Assembly (NCBI GenBank): GCA_900553845.1
Contig: USEW01000063.1
Span: 1 to 10,231 of the forward strand
Length of the DNA: 10,231 nucleotides
Source of the DNA: an uncultured bacterium
Lineage (GTDB): Bacteria; Cyanobacteriota; Vampirovibrionia; Gastranaerophilales; Gastranaerophilaceae
Direction of reading: 5' to 3'
In this document: in pieces, positions 1-5,357 of the stretch
Numbering within the stretch: position 1 is the first letter of the stretch
Layout of the letters: every line of letters begins with the position of its first letter
The notes under the pieces: generated by a model
What the model saw: the letters and a program-made list of their open reading frames with translations, nothing else
Told to the model about the DNA's origin: nothing
The model's database searches: none
Position numbers and translations under genes: made by a program

Positions 1-3
1 AAA

Positions 4-31
4 AGTATATTAAAATTTATATAAGTATACT
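4..31 (-). terminator. Possible weak terminator after dnaJ
   Basis: Six-base arms AGTATA (4-9) and TATACT (26-31) form an AT-only inverted repeat just past the dnaJ stop. On the minus strand it is followed by a short T run (TTT at the window edge). The stem is weak and the loop long, so this is only a candidate. Confidence 0.25.
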
Positions 32-46
32 CAATATGGGCTTAGG

Positions 47-1114
47 TTAGCGGTTTTTCTCAATTTCGCCTAGCTCTTTATATAAATCAATTTCTCTTGC
101 GCTTAAATTTTTAGGGATATTAATCCGGATTTTTAAGTTTAGATTGCCGAATCCACCTGATTTTTGAGGCAGACCAAGTTCTTTTAATCTTAAAATTTTG
201 CCTGAATTTGATTTTGGCGGAATTTTTATACCTACTTTACCATGTAATGTATCAACATCAAGTTCTGCACCTAAAACAGCTTGACTGGGGGTAACTTCAA
301 TAATTTTTGATAAATCTGAGCCTGATATTTCATAAATAGGATCTTTAAATCTAACACTTAAATAGAGGTCACCGCGCTGAGATGTACTTTCATCCAAACG
401 GCCCTCACCTTTTATTCTTATTTTTTGACCTTCTTTTATACCCAGAGGTATTTTAACATTTAAGGTTCTTGTATTTTTAACAATCCCAGTTCCACCACAG
501 TTATAGCACATTGACCCTTTGCCGTTACAATGAGTACATTTTTCAATTGTTGAAACTGTAACTTTTACAGCTGTTTTACTCATTAAATCATTAGCACTTA
601 TATTGATAATTTCTGTCTGGTCAAGATTGACTGTTTTTTGCGTTGCTTTAGTTTGTCGTTTTGCCTGTGTTGAATAAAGATCATCATAAAACCCTGAAGA
701 TGACGAATTTGAACCGCCTCCACCTGTTTGGAATGTCATATCGCCAAATATTGTCTTGAAAAAATCAGAAAATCCTCCAAACTGTCCAAAAGAGTTAAAA
801 TCACCCTGCGTATATGTATTGCTGCGTGATGAGCCTGCATTTTGATAAAATCGCTCCCAACCGCCTTGATTGGCGTTTGAACCATACCCCATATTCTGCC
901 AGTTTGACCCAAGATTGTCATAGCGTTCACGCTTTTCTTTGTCTGACAATACTTCATATGCTTCATTGATTTCTTTAAATTTATCAGAAGCGGCTTTGGT
1001 TTTGTCAACATCGGGATGGTATTTTTTTGCAAGTTTGCGATATGCCGACTTTATCTGCGTTTGTGTGGCTTTTTTATCAACACCTAATATTTTATAATAG
1101 TCTTTATATTCCAT
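47..1114 (-). CDS. dnaJ: DnaJ-type co-chaperone with shortened zinc finger
   Basis: A 355-residue J-domain protein that should stimulate the ATPase of DnaK and deliver unfolded clients to it in the cytoplasm. Residues 1-69 form a J domain with the HPD motif at 33-35. A long Gly/Phe/Ser/Asn-rich linker follows (about 70-148). The cysteine region is CTHCNGKG-SM-CYNCGGTG (Cys 193, 196, 203, 206), then the C-terminal client-binding beta domains. Classical DnaJ has four CxxCxGxG motifs and two zinc sites; here only two motifs remain, enough for one zinc. The start at 1114 is chosen because the J domain begins there (MEYKDYYKILGV) and an AAAAAAGGG ribosome site lies about 11 bases upstream. A start at 1150 would add 12 unrelated residues. 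It is divergent from hsp20. The family is certain; it could be a specialised DnaJ paralogue rather than the main DnaJ, since no grpE or dnaK is adjacent. Confidence 0.93.
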   Translation of the reverse strand: MEYKDYYKILGVDKKATQTQIKSAYRKLAKKYHPDVDKTKAASDKFKEINEAYEVLSDKEKRERYDNLGSNWQNMGYGSNANQGGWERFYQNAGSSRSNTYTQGDFNSFGQFGGFSDFFKTIFGDMTFQTGGGGSNSSSSGFYDDLYSTQAKRQTKATQKTVNLDQTEIINISANDLMSKTAVKVTVSTIEKCTHCNGKGSMCYNCGGTGIVKNTRTLNVKIPLGIKEGQKIRIKGEGRLDESTSQRGDLYLSVRFKDPIYEISGSDLSKIIEVTPSQAVLGAELDVDTLHGKVGIKIPPKSNSGKILRLKELGLPQKSGGFGNLNLKIRINIPKNLSAREIDLYKELGEIEKNR

Positions 1115-1230
1115 AGAAAAATTAACCCTTTTTTCTTTATAATAATACAAAAAATACTTTCTTTAAAAAAAATTAATCTTTTTTTAATCTTATTATTTAT
1201 CGTATTAGTGAAGTTGGTAAAATATCCTTA

Positions 1231-1261
1231 TCCCAACCCTCTCCTTAAAAAGGAGAAGGGG
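1231..1261. repeat. Short imperfect-palindrome intergenic repeat
   Basis: The segment TCCCAACCCTCTCC followed by its near reverse complement forms a hairpin: CTCCTT (1241-1246) pairs with AAGGAG (1250-1255) and, past a one-base bulge, CCCT (1237-1240) pairs with AGGG (1257-1260). The same core CCCAACCCTCT recurs at 2211-2221. It lies between two divergent promoters, so a terminator role makes little sense. It looks like a small dispersed intergenic element. Confidence 0.5.
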
Positions 1262-1295
1262 AATAAAATAATTGGGCTTAAATTTTTATCTTTTA

Positions 1296-1314
1296 ATTAG
1301 CCACTTTGGCTAAT
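1296..1314. promoter_or_regulatory. Perfect 8-3-8 inverted repeat, candidate operator
   Basis: ATTAGCCA (1296-1303), spacer CTT, TGGCTAAT (1307-1314) is a perfect inverted repeat in the shared dnaJ/hsp20 control region. No T run follows, which argues against a terminator. The outer TTAGC/GCTAA matches the ends of the CIRCE heat-shock operator (TTAGCACTC-N9-GAGTGCTAA), but the element is 10 bp shorter and lacks the inner bases, so it is not CIRCE. A protein-binding site is an inference. Confidence 0.45.
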
Positions 1315-1342
1315 GTAATAGTTTATATTATTGTAAACAATG

Positions 1343-1361
1343 ATATAGGTAAGACCTATAT
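1343..1361 (+). promoter_or_regulatory. Hairpin abutting the hsp20 ribosome binding site
   Basis: ATATAGGT (1343-1350), loop AAG, ACCTATAT (1354-1361) is a perfect 8-base-pair stem. Its last base is directly followed by the hsp20 Shine-Dalgarno GGAG (1362-1365); the ATG is at 1373. Small heat-shock genes are classic users of heat-melting leader hairpins (ROSE and fourU families). Here the stem touches but does not contain the GGAG, so it could limit ribosome access at low temperature or be a second protein-binding site. Sequence facts are certain; the role is inferred. Confidence 0.45.
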
Positions 1362-1372
1362 GGAGATAAAAA

Positions 1373-1828
1373 ATGAAATATTTAATAAAAAAACCTGATA
1401 CTTTCTTTAGCACAATTAATGACGAAATTGAACATGTTTTACATAAAAGCTTTGACAACATGTTCCCTGAATATTTGTTTAATGTTGAAACCCAAGGGAT
1501 GACAATGCCCGTTGATATTCAGGAATTTGATAAAGAGTATAAAATAAAAGCTGAATTGCCTGGAATTAAAAAAGAAGATATTGAATTGGATGTAACAAAA
1601 ACAAGTTTAAAAATTCATGCTCAAAAGAGCGAAGAAAAAGAAGAAAATAACCAAAAATACCATAAATCCGAATTTCGCTACGGTATGTATAATAGAACAA
1701 TCCATTTCCCTCGTGAAATTAATGTTGATAATGTTAAAGCTAAACTTGAGCATGGTATTTTGACATTAAATCTTCCTAAAATTGAAGAAGAGAAAAATGA
1801 CGAATCAAAAAAGATAAATATTGAATAA
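1373..1828 (+). CDS. hsp20: Small heat-shock protein, Hsp20/alpha-crystallin family
   Basis: A 151-residue ATP-independent holdase that binds unfolding proteins in the cytoplasm as a large oligomer. Residues about 1-43 are the variable N-terminal arm. The alpha-crystallin domain (about 44-138) starts at MPVDIQEFDKEY, contains the ELPGIKKEDIELDV segment, and ends with the family signature AKLEHGILTLNLPK. The C-terminal tail carries the IxI anchor (I148-N-I150), which packs between dimers. Length is typical. GGAG sits 7 bases before the ATG, right behind a hairpin. The gene is divergent from dnaJ, consistent with joint heat or stress control. A strong hairpin terminator follows. Family assignment is secure; no specific named orthologue is implied. 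Confidence 0.95.
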   Translation: MKYLIKKPDTFFSTINDEIEHVLHKSFDNMFPEYLFNVETQGMTMPVDIQEFDKEYKIKAELPGIKKEDIELDVTKTSLKIHAQKSEEKEENNQKYHKSEFRYGMYNRTIHFPREINVDNVKAKLEHGILTLNLPKIEEEKNDESKKINIE

Positions 1829-1838
1829 TAATTATTTA

Positions 1839-1880
1839 ATGGCATTGGGTAATAAATAATTTTACCCAATGCCATATTTT
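1839..1880 (+). terminator. Rho-independent terminator after hsp20
   Basis: A perfect 14-base stem: ATGGCATTGGGTAA (1839-1852) and TTACCCAATGCCAT (1862-1875), 9-base loop, then TATTTT starting at 1875. It begins 10 bases after the hsp20 stop. The hairpin ends only about 10 bases before the ribosome binding site of the next gene, so it could also attenuate readthrough into it. Confidence 0.75.
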
Positions 1881-1896
1881 GGAAAGGTGGCACAAA

Positions 1897-2142
1897 TTGA
1901 TTTATATTATGGCAATTAAACTTGAAAATAGAATTGATAATGCAGCATTAGTTCAAAATGTTTTAACCAGATACGGTTGTTTTATAAAAACAAGACTTGG
2001 CATTCCTTATCATAATGAAGATGGAAGCTGCTCAAATAGCGGGCTTATTATACTTGAAATTGTAAATAAAGATTCTTTATTTGATTTAAAAAACGAATTA
2101 TTGCAAATTGGTGATATTTCATTAAATATAATGGAAATATAG
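1897..2142 (+). CDS. TM1266-like ACT-fold protein, iron-only hydrogenase system putative regulator
   Basis: An 81-residue small protein that I match to the TM1266 family (putative regulators found with FeFe-hydrogenase maturation genes). The pattern is an opening strand (IYIMAIKLENR), a helix with VLTRYG, the family-like TRLGIPYH turn, a strand GLIILEIV, and a final helix-strand. The family is ACT/NikR-C-like and probably dimerises and binds a small ligand; the real role is unproven. Start choice: AGGTGG (1885-1890) sits 6 bases before TTG 1897, and this start keeps the first beta strand whole. ATG 1909 would cut the strand and has no well-spaced ribosome site; TTG 1879 would overlap the ribosome site. 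A terminator lies just upstream. FixCX, also a redox system, follows after a repeat. Confidence 0.65.
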   Translation: MIYIMAIKLENRIDNAALVQNVLTRYGCFIKTRLGIPYHNEDGSCSNSGLIILEIVNKDSLFDLKNELLQIGDISLNIMEI

Positions 2143-2173
2143 TATTCAATGGTGATGCAAAATAAGTTAAAAT

Positions 2174-2236
2174 AAAACAAAAGACATTCCACGTTGGTGG
2201 GTCCCCTCACCCCAACCCTCTTCCACAAGGGGCGAG
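2174..2236. repeat. Intergenic repeat cluster before copy 1 of the long repeat
   Basis: It opens with AAAACAAAAG...TCCACGTTGGTGG (2174-2200), the same block that ends both long-repeat copies (2636-2667 and 4541-4572). CCAC-GTTG-GTGG forms a small hairpin. It continues as a GC-rich stretch with CCCAACCCTCT (2211-2221), also seen at 1232. CCCT (2216-2219) can pair with AGGG (2228-2231). No gene is visible between 2143 and 2268. Confidence 0.55.
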
Positions 2237-2267
2237 AGAGTAAAGATAATAAAAAGGAAGGGATGAT

Positions 2268-2667
2268 TGGCGATAGCCCGTTAAATAAAAAAGGAAAAGA
2301 ATGAAAACCAATAAACTCAAAGTTAATATCTTAAATGCAACCCATATGCAGACGCGAGTAATTATCACTGTCTTGGATTTCCTTCGAGCTCAAAGCACTT
2401 CGTCTGTTGCACTTCGTGCAGTTGACTCTGTCTTTTCGCTTTCCGGGGCATCGTCCGTCCGGAAATCCGCTAGCGAAACATCGGCAAGGAGCCGTCTGTT
2501 TGAGCGCGAAGCTCGAGTTAAGGCTGCTTGAGTTGAGCTTATTGAGAATACAAGCGGTAAATCGGGTTGCGGTTTTGGTTACTTTTTCCACAAAAAGTAA
2601 GCCCGTCCGGAGGACATTAAAAAATAAAATTAGATAAAACAAAAGTCAATCCACATTGGTGAATGAA
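2268..2667 (+). repeat. Long structured repeat, full copy (400 bp)
   Basis: This copy is the left flank of fixC-fixX. Bases 2268-2462 are identical to 4321-4515 (195 of 195), and 2611-2667 match 4516-4572 with three changes. Between them this copy has an extra 148 bp (2463-2610) bounded by the 8-bp direct repeat CCGTCCGG (2455-2462 and 2603-2610). The interior, from about 2370 to 2610, is clearly richer in GC than its surroundings. It is packed with small palindromes: GCAC-TTC-GTGC, TTTCCGG/CCGGAAA (arms around 2440-2466), CGCTAGCG, GAGC-GCGAA-GCTC, and ACTTTTT-CCAC-AAAAAGT (2581-2598). No transposase is encoded. It resembles a non-autonomous mobile or recombinogenic repeat. Confidence 0.8.
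2301..2531 (+). CDS. Doubtful 76-aa reading frame inside repeat copy 1
   Basis: An ATG preceded by AAAGGAAAAGA opens a frame of 76 residues whose first 54 are identical in the second repeat copy; the ends then differ because of the 148-bp length difference. The predicted product is rich in Ser, Ala and Arg and matches no family I know. The opposite strand is also open over 2331-2642. The good ribosome site is the only positive sign; the frame may be a by-product of the repeat. Confidence 0.2.
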   Translation: MKTNKLKVNILNATHMQTRVIITVLDFLRAQSTSSVALRAVDSVFSLSGASSVRKSASETSARSRLFEREARVKAA

Positions 2668-2702
2668 AGTAATAATTTAAGGATGAAAACCGTTAAACAA
2701 AA

Positions 2703-4031
2703 ATGGATGAATTAATAAAAAAAGATGATACAAAATTTGATGTGATTGTTGTGGGTGCTGGACCCTCTGGAGTGAGCGCTGCAATTACTTTAGCAAGAGC
2801 AGATAAAAAAGTGTTGCTTATTGAGCGAGGTGACTATGCAGGTTCAAAAAATATGTATGGCGGCATTATGTATTCTCATGCTTTAAACGAAATATTTCCA
2901 AATTTTTTAAAGGAAGCACCTATTGAAAGGATAACAAAAAAGCACAGTTATTTTATTATGACTGAAAATGAATCAATTGGTGTTTCATATTCGAATAAGT
3001 TATCAAATGATGAAAATATATGTTTTACAACTCTTCGCGGTAAGTTTGATAAATGGTGTGTTGAAGAAGCACAAAAAGAGGGTGTTGTTTATGCTCCCCG
3101 CACTTTAGTCAAGAATATTATTGTTAAAAATAATTTTGTTATTGGTGTTAGAACAGAAATTGAAGAAATTTATGCGTCAATCGTTATTATAGCTGACGGC
3201 ACGAATAGTCTTCTTGCAAAGGAAATAGGGTTAAGGCAAGATATCGAACCAAAAGATGTAGCTCTTGGGGTTAAGGAAGTTTACAAACTTGATAAAAATA
3301 TAATTAATGAAAGGTTTAACCTCCTAAATGACCGAGATGGTGCAATGATAGAGTGTTTAGGATATCCTTTTAACGAAATTTTAGGTTTAAGTTTTGTATA
3401 TACAAACTCTGACTCGATATCAGTTGGTGTTGGTATTTCACTAGATGAGTTAGCAAAAAGTCCGTTAAAGCCTTATGACTATTTAGACATGTTTAAAAAT
3501 CATCCTGAAATAAGTCCGCTAATTAAAGGGGGTGAAATGATAGAATATTCGGCTCACTTAATACCAGAAGGCGGTTATAAAAAAATACCCAAGCTATATA
3601 CAAATGGCGCAATGGTTGTAGGTGATGCTGCCATGCTTATTAATAACATTAATTTTGAGGGAACAAATTTGGCTCTTGTGTCAGGTCAACTCGCTGCTAA
3701 AGCGGCTATTATTGCTCTTGAATGCAAGGATGTAAGCAAAAATACCCTAAAACTTTATGAAAACTATATTAAAGAAAGTTTTATATATAAAGACTTAAAA
3801 AGTTATAAAAACGTAATGGAAGATGTTAAGAAAAGAAAAAAATCATTTTTGGATTTTTATCCAAAACAAGCTACTATATTTTTTAAAGATTTTGTTGAAG
3901 CAAATGGTGTTGAAAAACGAAAAGTATATTTGAACTTTATTTGCAAATTTTTTAAATCAAGATCTATTATTGAATTATTTAAAGATTTGTTTACAATAAT
4001 AAAAATATTTTTTGGAGTATTTACAAAATGA
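2703..4031 (+). CDS. fixC: FixC-type electron-transfer flavoprotein-quinone oxidoreductase
   Basis: A 442-residue FAD enzyme of the geranylgeranyl-reductase/ETF-QO superfamily. It takes electrons from a FixAB (EtfAB) flavoprotein and, with FixX, passes them to quinone or another low-potential carrier at the membrane. Residues 12-23 carry the Rossmann FAD motif (VIVVGAGPSG, G18-A-G20-P-S-G23). ERGDYAGSKNMYGG after strand 2 is typical of FixC. The late FAD site is VVGDAAMLINNINFEGTNLA (G307-D308). The hydrophobic C-terminal tail fits membrane contact. The stop overlaps fixX by four bases (ATGA), so the two are translationally coupled. The start at ATG 2703 follows repeat copy 1 closely and has only a distant AAGGA, a weak initiation site. 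No fixA or fixB is nearby. Could also be named ETF-QO; FixC is preferred because FixX is a separate gene. Confidence 0.9.
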   Translation: MDELIKKDDTKFDVIVVGAGPSGVSAAITLARADKKVLLIERGDYAGSKNMYGGIMYSHALNEIFPNFLKEAPIERITKKHSYFIMTENESIGVSYSNKLSNDENICFTTLRGKFDKWCVEEAQKEGVVYAPRTLVKNIIVKNNFVIGVRTEIEEIYASIVIIADGTNSLLAKEIGLRQDIEPKDVALGVKEVYKLDKNIINERFNLLNDRDGAMIECLGYPFNEILGLSFVYTNSDSISVGVGISLDELAKSPLKPYDYLDMFKNHPEISPLIKGGEMIEYSAHLIPEGGYKKIPKLYTNGAMVVGDAAMLINNINFEGTNLALVSGQLAAKAAIIALECKDVSKNTLKLYENYIKESFIYKDLKSYKNVMEDVKKRKKSFLDFYPKQATIFFKDFVEANGVEKRKVYLNFICKFFKSRSIIELFKDLFTIIKIFFGVFTK

Positions 4032-4318
4032 GTGATAATAACCAAATACCAATTGAAACAAGACTATATAAAGTAAAGTCGGTAAGTGATGATAAAAGTC
4101 ATTTAATAATTGATAAGGACATATGTTTAAATTGTCAAAATCGTGTTTGTTTAAACATATGTCCAGCTAATGTATATAAGCTTCAAAACGAGTCAGAAAA
4201 AGTTATTATGGTAAATTATGAAAATTGTTTAGAATGTGGTGCTTGCAAAATTTGTTGTAAACATATAAAATGGAGTTATCCCGAAGTTAGATATGGAGTA
4301 AGTTATAAATTCGGGTAA
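4028..4318 (+). CDS. fixX: FixX-type ferredoxin partner of FixC
   Basis: A 96-residue iron-sulfur protein that carries electrons for FixC. The typical FixX pattern is present: CPANVY (C45-P), then NYENCLECGACKIC (C67, C70, C73, C76), ending in the family-like tail WSYPEVRYGVSYKFG. Extra cysteines at 33, 36 and 41 complete a second four-cysteine set (C33-x2-C36-x4-C41-x3-C45), and Cys 77 is spare, so two 4Fe-4S clusters are possible. Some FixX proteins, such as that of E. coli, keep only one cluster. ATG overlaps the fixC stop. Repeat copy 2 starts three bases after the stop, leaving no room for a separate terminator. Confidence 0.92.
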   Translation: MSDNNQIPIETRLYKVKSVSDDKSHLIIDKDICLNCQNRVCLNICPANVYKLQNESEKVIMVNYENCLECGACKICCKHIKWSYPEVRYGVSYKFG

Positions 4319-4320
4319 AG

Positions 4321-4572
4321 TGGCGATAGCCCGTTAAATAAAAAAGGAAAAGAATGAAAACCAATAAACTCAAAGTTAATATCTTAAATGCAACCCATAT
4401 GCAGACGCGAGTAATTATCACTGTCTTGGATTTCCTTCGAGCTCAAAGCACTTCGTCTGTTGCACTTCGTGCAGTTGACTCTGTCTTTTCGCTTTCCGGG
4501 GCATCGTCCGTCCGGAGGACATTAAAAAATAAAATTAGATAAAACAAAAGTTAATCCACGTTGGTGGATGAA
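4321..4572 (+). repeat. Long structured repeat, short copy (252 bp)
   Basis: Direct copy of 2268-2667 on the right flank of fixC-fixX, lacking 148 bp at the CCGTCCGG junction (4508-4515). It starts three bases after the fixX stop and ends in ATCCAC-GTTG-GTGGAT (4554-4569), a perfect hairpin that is partly mutated in copy 1 (2653-2668). The missing block between short direct repeats is what a slippage or recombination deletion leaves behind, so this copy is more likely derived than ancestral. Confidence 0.8.
4354..4542 (+). CDS. Doubtful 62-aa reading frame inside repeat copy 2
   Basis: Same ATG, AAAGGAAAAGA site and first 54 residues as the frame at 2301, but a different short tail (RTLKNKIR) because the 148-bp block is missing. 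Its presence follows automatically from the duplication and gives no independent support for coding. Confidence 0.15.
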   Translation: MKTNKLKVNILNATHMQTRVIITVLDFLRAQSTSSVALRAVDSVFSLSGASSVRRTLKNKIR

Positions 4573-4585
4573 TACAAAAAACGAT

Positions 4586-4613
4586 GGGCGATAGCCCGAT
4601 AGGTAAAAAGGAG
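4586..4613 (+). promoter_or_regulatory. GGGC-GATA-GCCC leader hairpin and ribosome site
   Basis: A perfect four-pair GC stem with loop GATA (4586-4597) is followed by AAGGAG (4608-4613), which sits 11 bases before ATG 4625. The ribosome site rules out GTG 4613 as the start, because that codon would overlap it. A near copy (GGC-GATA-GCC) stands at the head of both long repeats, at 2269 and 4322, and a related GGGC-TTGA-GCCC stands before the gene at 8148. Confidence 0.45.
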
Positions 4614-4624
4614 TGGTAAAGATT

Positions 4625-5053
4625 ATGAAACAGAACTATGGTGAATCAGCTCGAAGATGGTATGATAAAGACCCCATATTAAGTAAATCTATGTATACTT
4701 TGGAGCACTCCTCTGATGAAATTCAAATTAAAATAGCGCTTAATTTGATAAAGATTATTATTGAACACAATATTTCCAATTCAAAATATAAAGATGTTGG
4801 TGACATATTATCTGCTGTTGAAGATGGGAAAATTCCACGTGGAATCGACCGCTGGTATGATATAGATATTACGGTACGGACCGCTATAAACATGCTTGAA
4901 AATTGCCCTAAAAAAACACAAAAACAGGTTACTCGTGAAATGGCAAAACTGGTAATTAATAAAATTAAGGAAGAAGATACCAAATACGATAATATTGATG
5001 ATTTAATCTCTGATTTAGTTAAAAATATTGACGATGAGGATGAATCTGATTAA
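4625..5053 (+). CDS. Protein of unknown function with two 65-residue repeats
   Basis: I do not recognise a named family. The 142-residue product is soluble, mostly helical by composition, and ends in an acidic tail (DDEDESD). It consists of two related halves with a period of about 65: residues 11-65 open with RWYDKDP and residues 76-132 with RWYDID. Aligned positions include W12/W77, the SMYTLE/AINMLE segment, Q34/Q99, the LIKIIIEH/MAKLVINK helix, and KYKDVGDILSAV/KYDNIDDLISDLV near the end. This suggests an internal gene duplication, with each half a small helical domain. The start at 4625 is set by AAGGAG 11 bases upstream. It stands alone after the repeat island, and nothing in context gives a function. 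Confidence 0.7.
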   Translation: MKQNYGESARRWYDKDPILSKSMYTLEHSSDEIQIKIALNLIKIIIEHNISNSKYKDVGDILSAVEDGKIPRGIDRWYDIDITVRTAINMLENCPKKTQKQVTREMAKLVINKIKEEDTKYDNIDDLISDLVKNIDDEDESD

Positions 5054-5357
5054 TCTATAATAATTTTTTACATTTTATTTATTGATCGTTCAAGAGTGTT
5101 ACAATCCAAAAATTGTATTTTTCACCAATCTGCTTAATTTGTAGTACTTTACGAACAATTTTAATAATTTTCTGTTTTTATTTAAAGTCATATTCTTTTT
5201 ACTTTTTAATTCAAATATCAGTTTTATTATTAGGTTTCCTATTATTACTAAATTATCTAATCAATAAAGTTAAAACATCAAGTATTAGGCGATTAATTTA
5301 CTATATTCTCATACAAATTGATATGAAATAAAGAAAATAGAATATAAAATAAAACGT
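5054..5357. other. AT-rich gap without a convincing gene
   Basis: About 300 bases. A small AT stem, TACAAT (5100-5105) with ATTGTA (5112-5117) followed by TTTTT, might be a weak terminator. A TTG-started frame at 5113-5331 would give 72 residues, very hydrophobic (ILIIFCFYL, then LLLGFLLLLNYLI), with no ribosome site. Such a run is expected from T-rich DNA, although a tiny membrane protein cannot be excluded. I see nothing else. Confidence 0.3.

Noticed and set aside
590..600. TTAGCACTT as half of a CIRCE operator
   Set aside because: It lies inside the dnaJ coding region and has no matching inverted half.
1115..1150. ATG 1150 as the dnaJ start
   Set aside because: It adds 12 residues before the J domain, while ATG 1114 has a ribosome site and the canonical J-domain beginning.
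2331..2642. 103-aa frame on the minus strand in repeat copy 1
   Set aside because: It is antisense to another open frame in a hairpin-rich repeat and has no ribosome site or recognisable domain.
2683..2715. Ten-codon leader peptide overlapping the fixC start
   Set aside because: The only Shine-Dalgarno-like bases (AAGG) touch its ATG directly, leaving no spacing, so it is unlikely to be translated.
5113..5331. 72-aa hydrophobic frame
   Set aside because: TTG start, no ribosome site, and composition expected of T-rich DNA; mentioned only under the gap.
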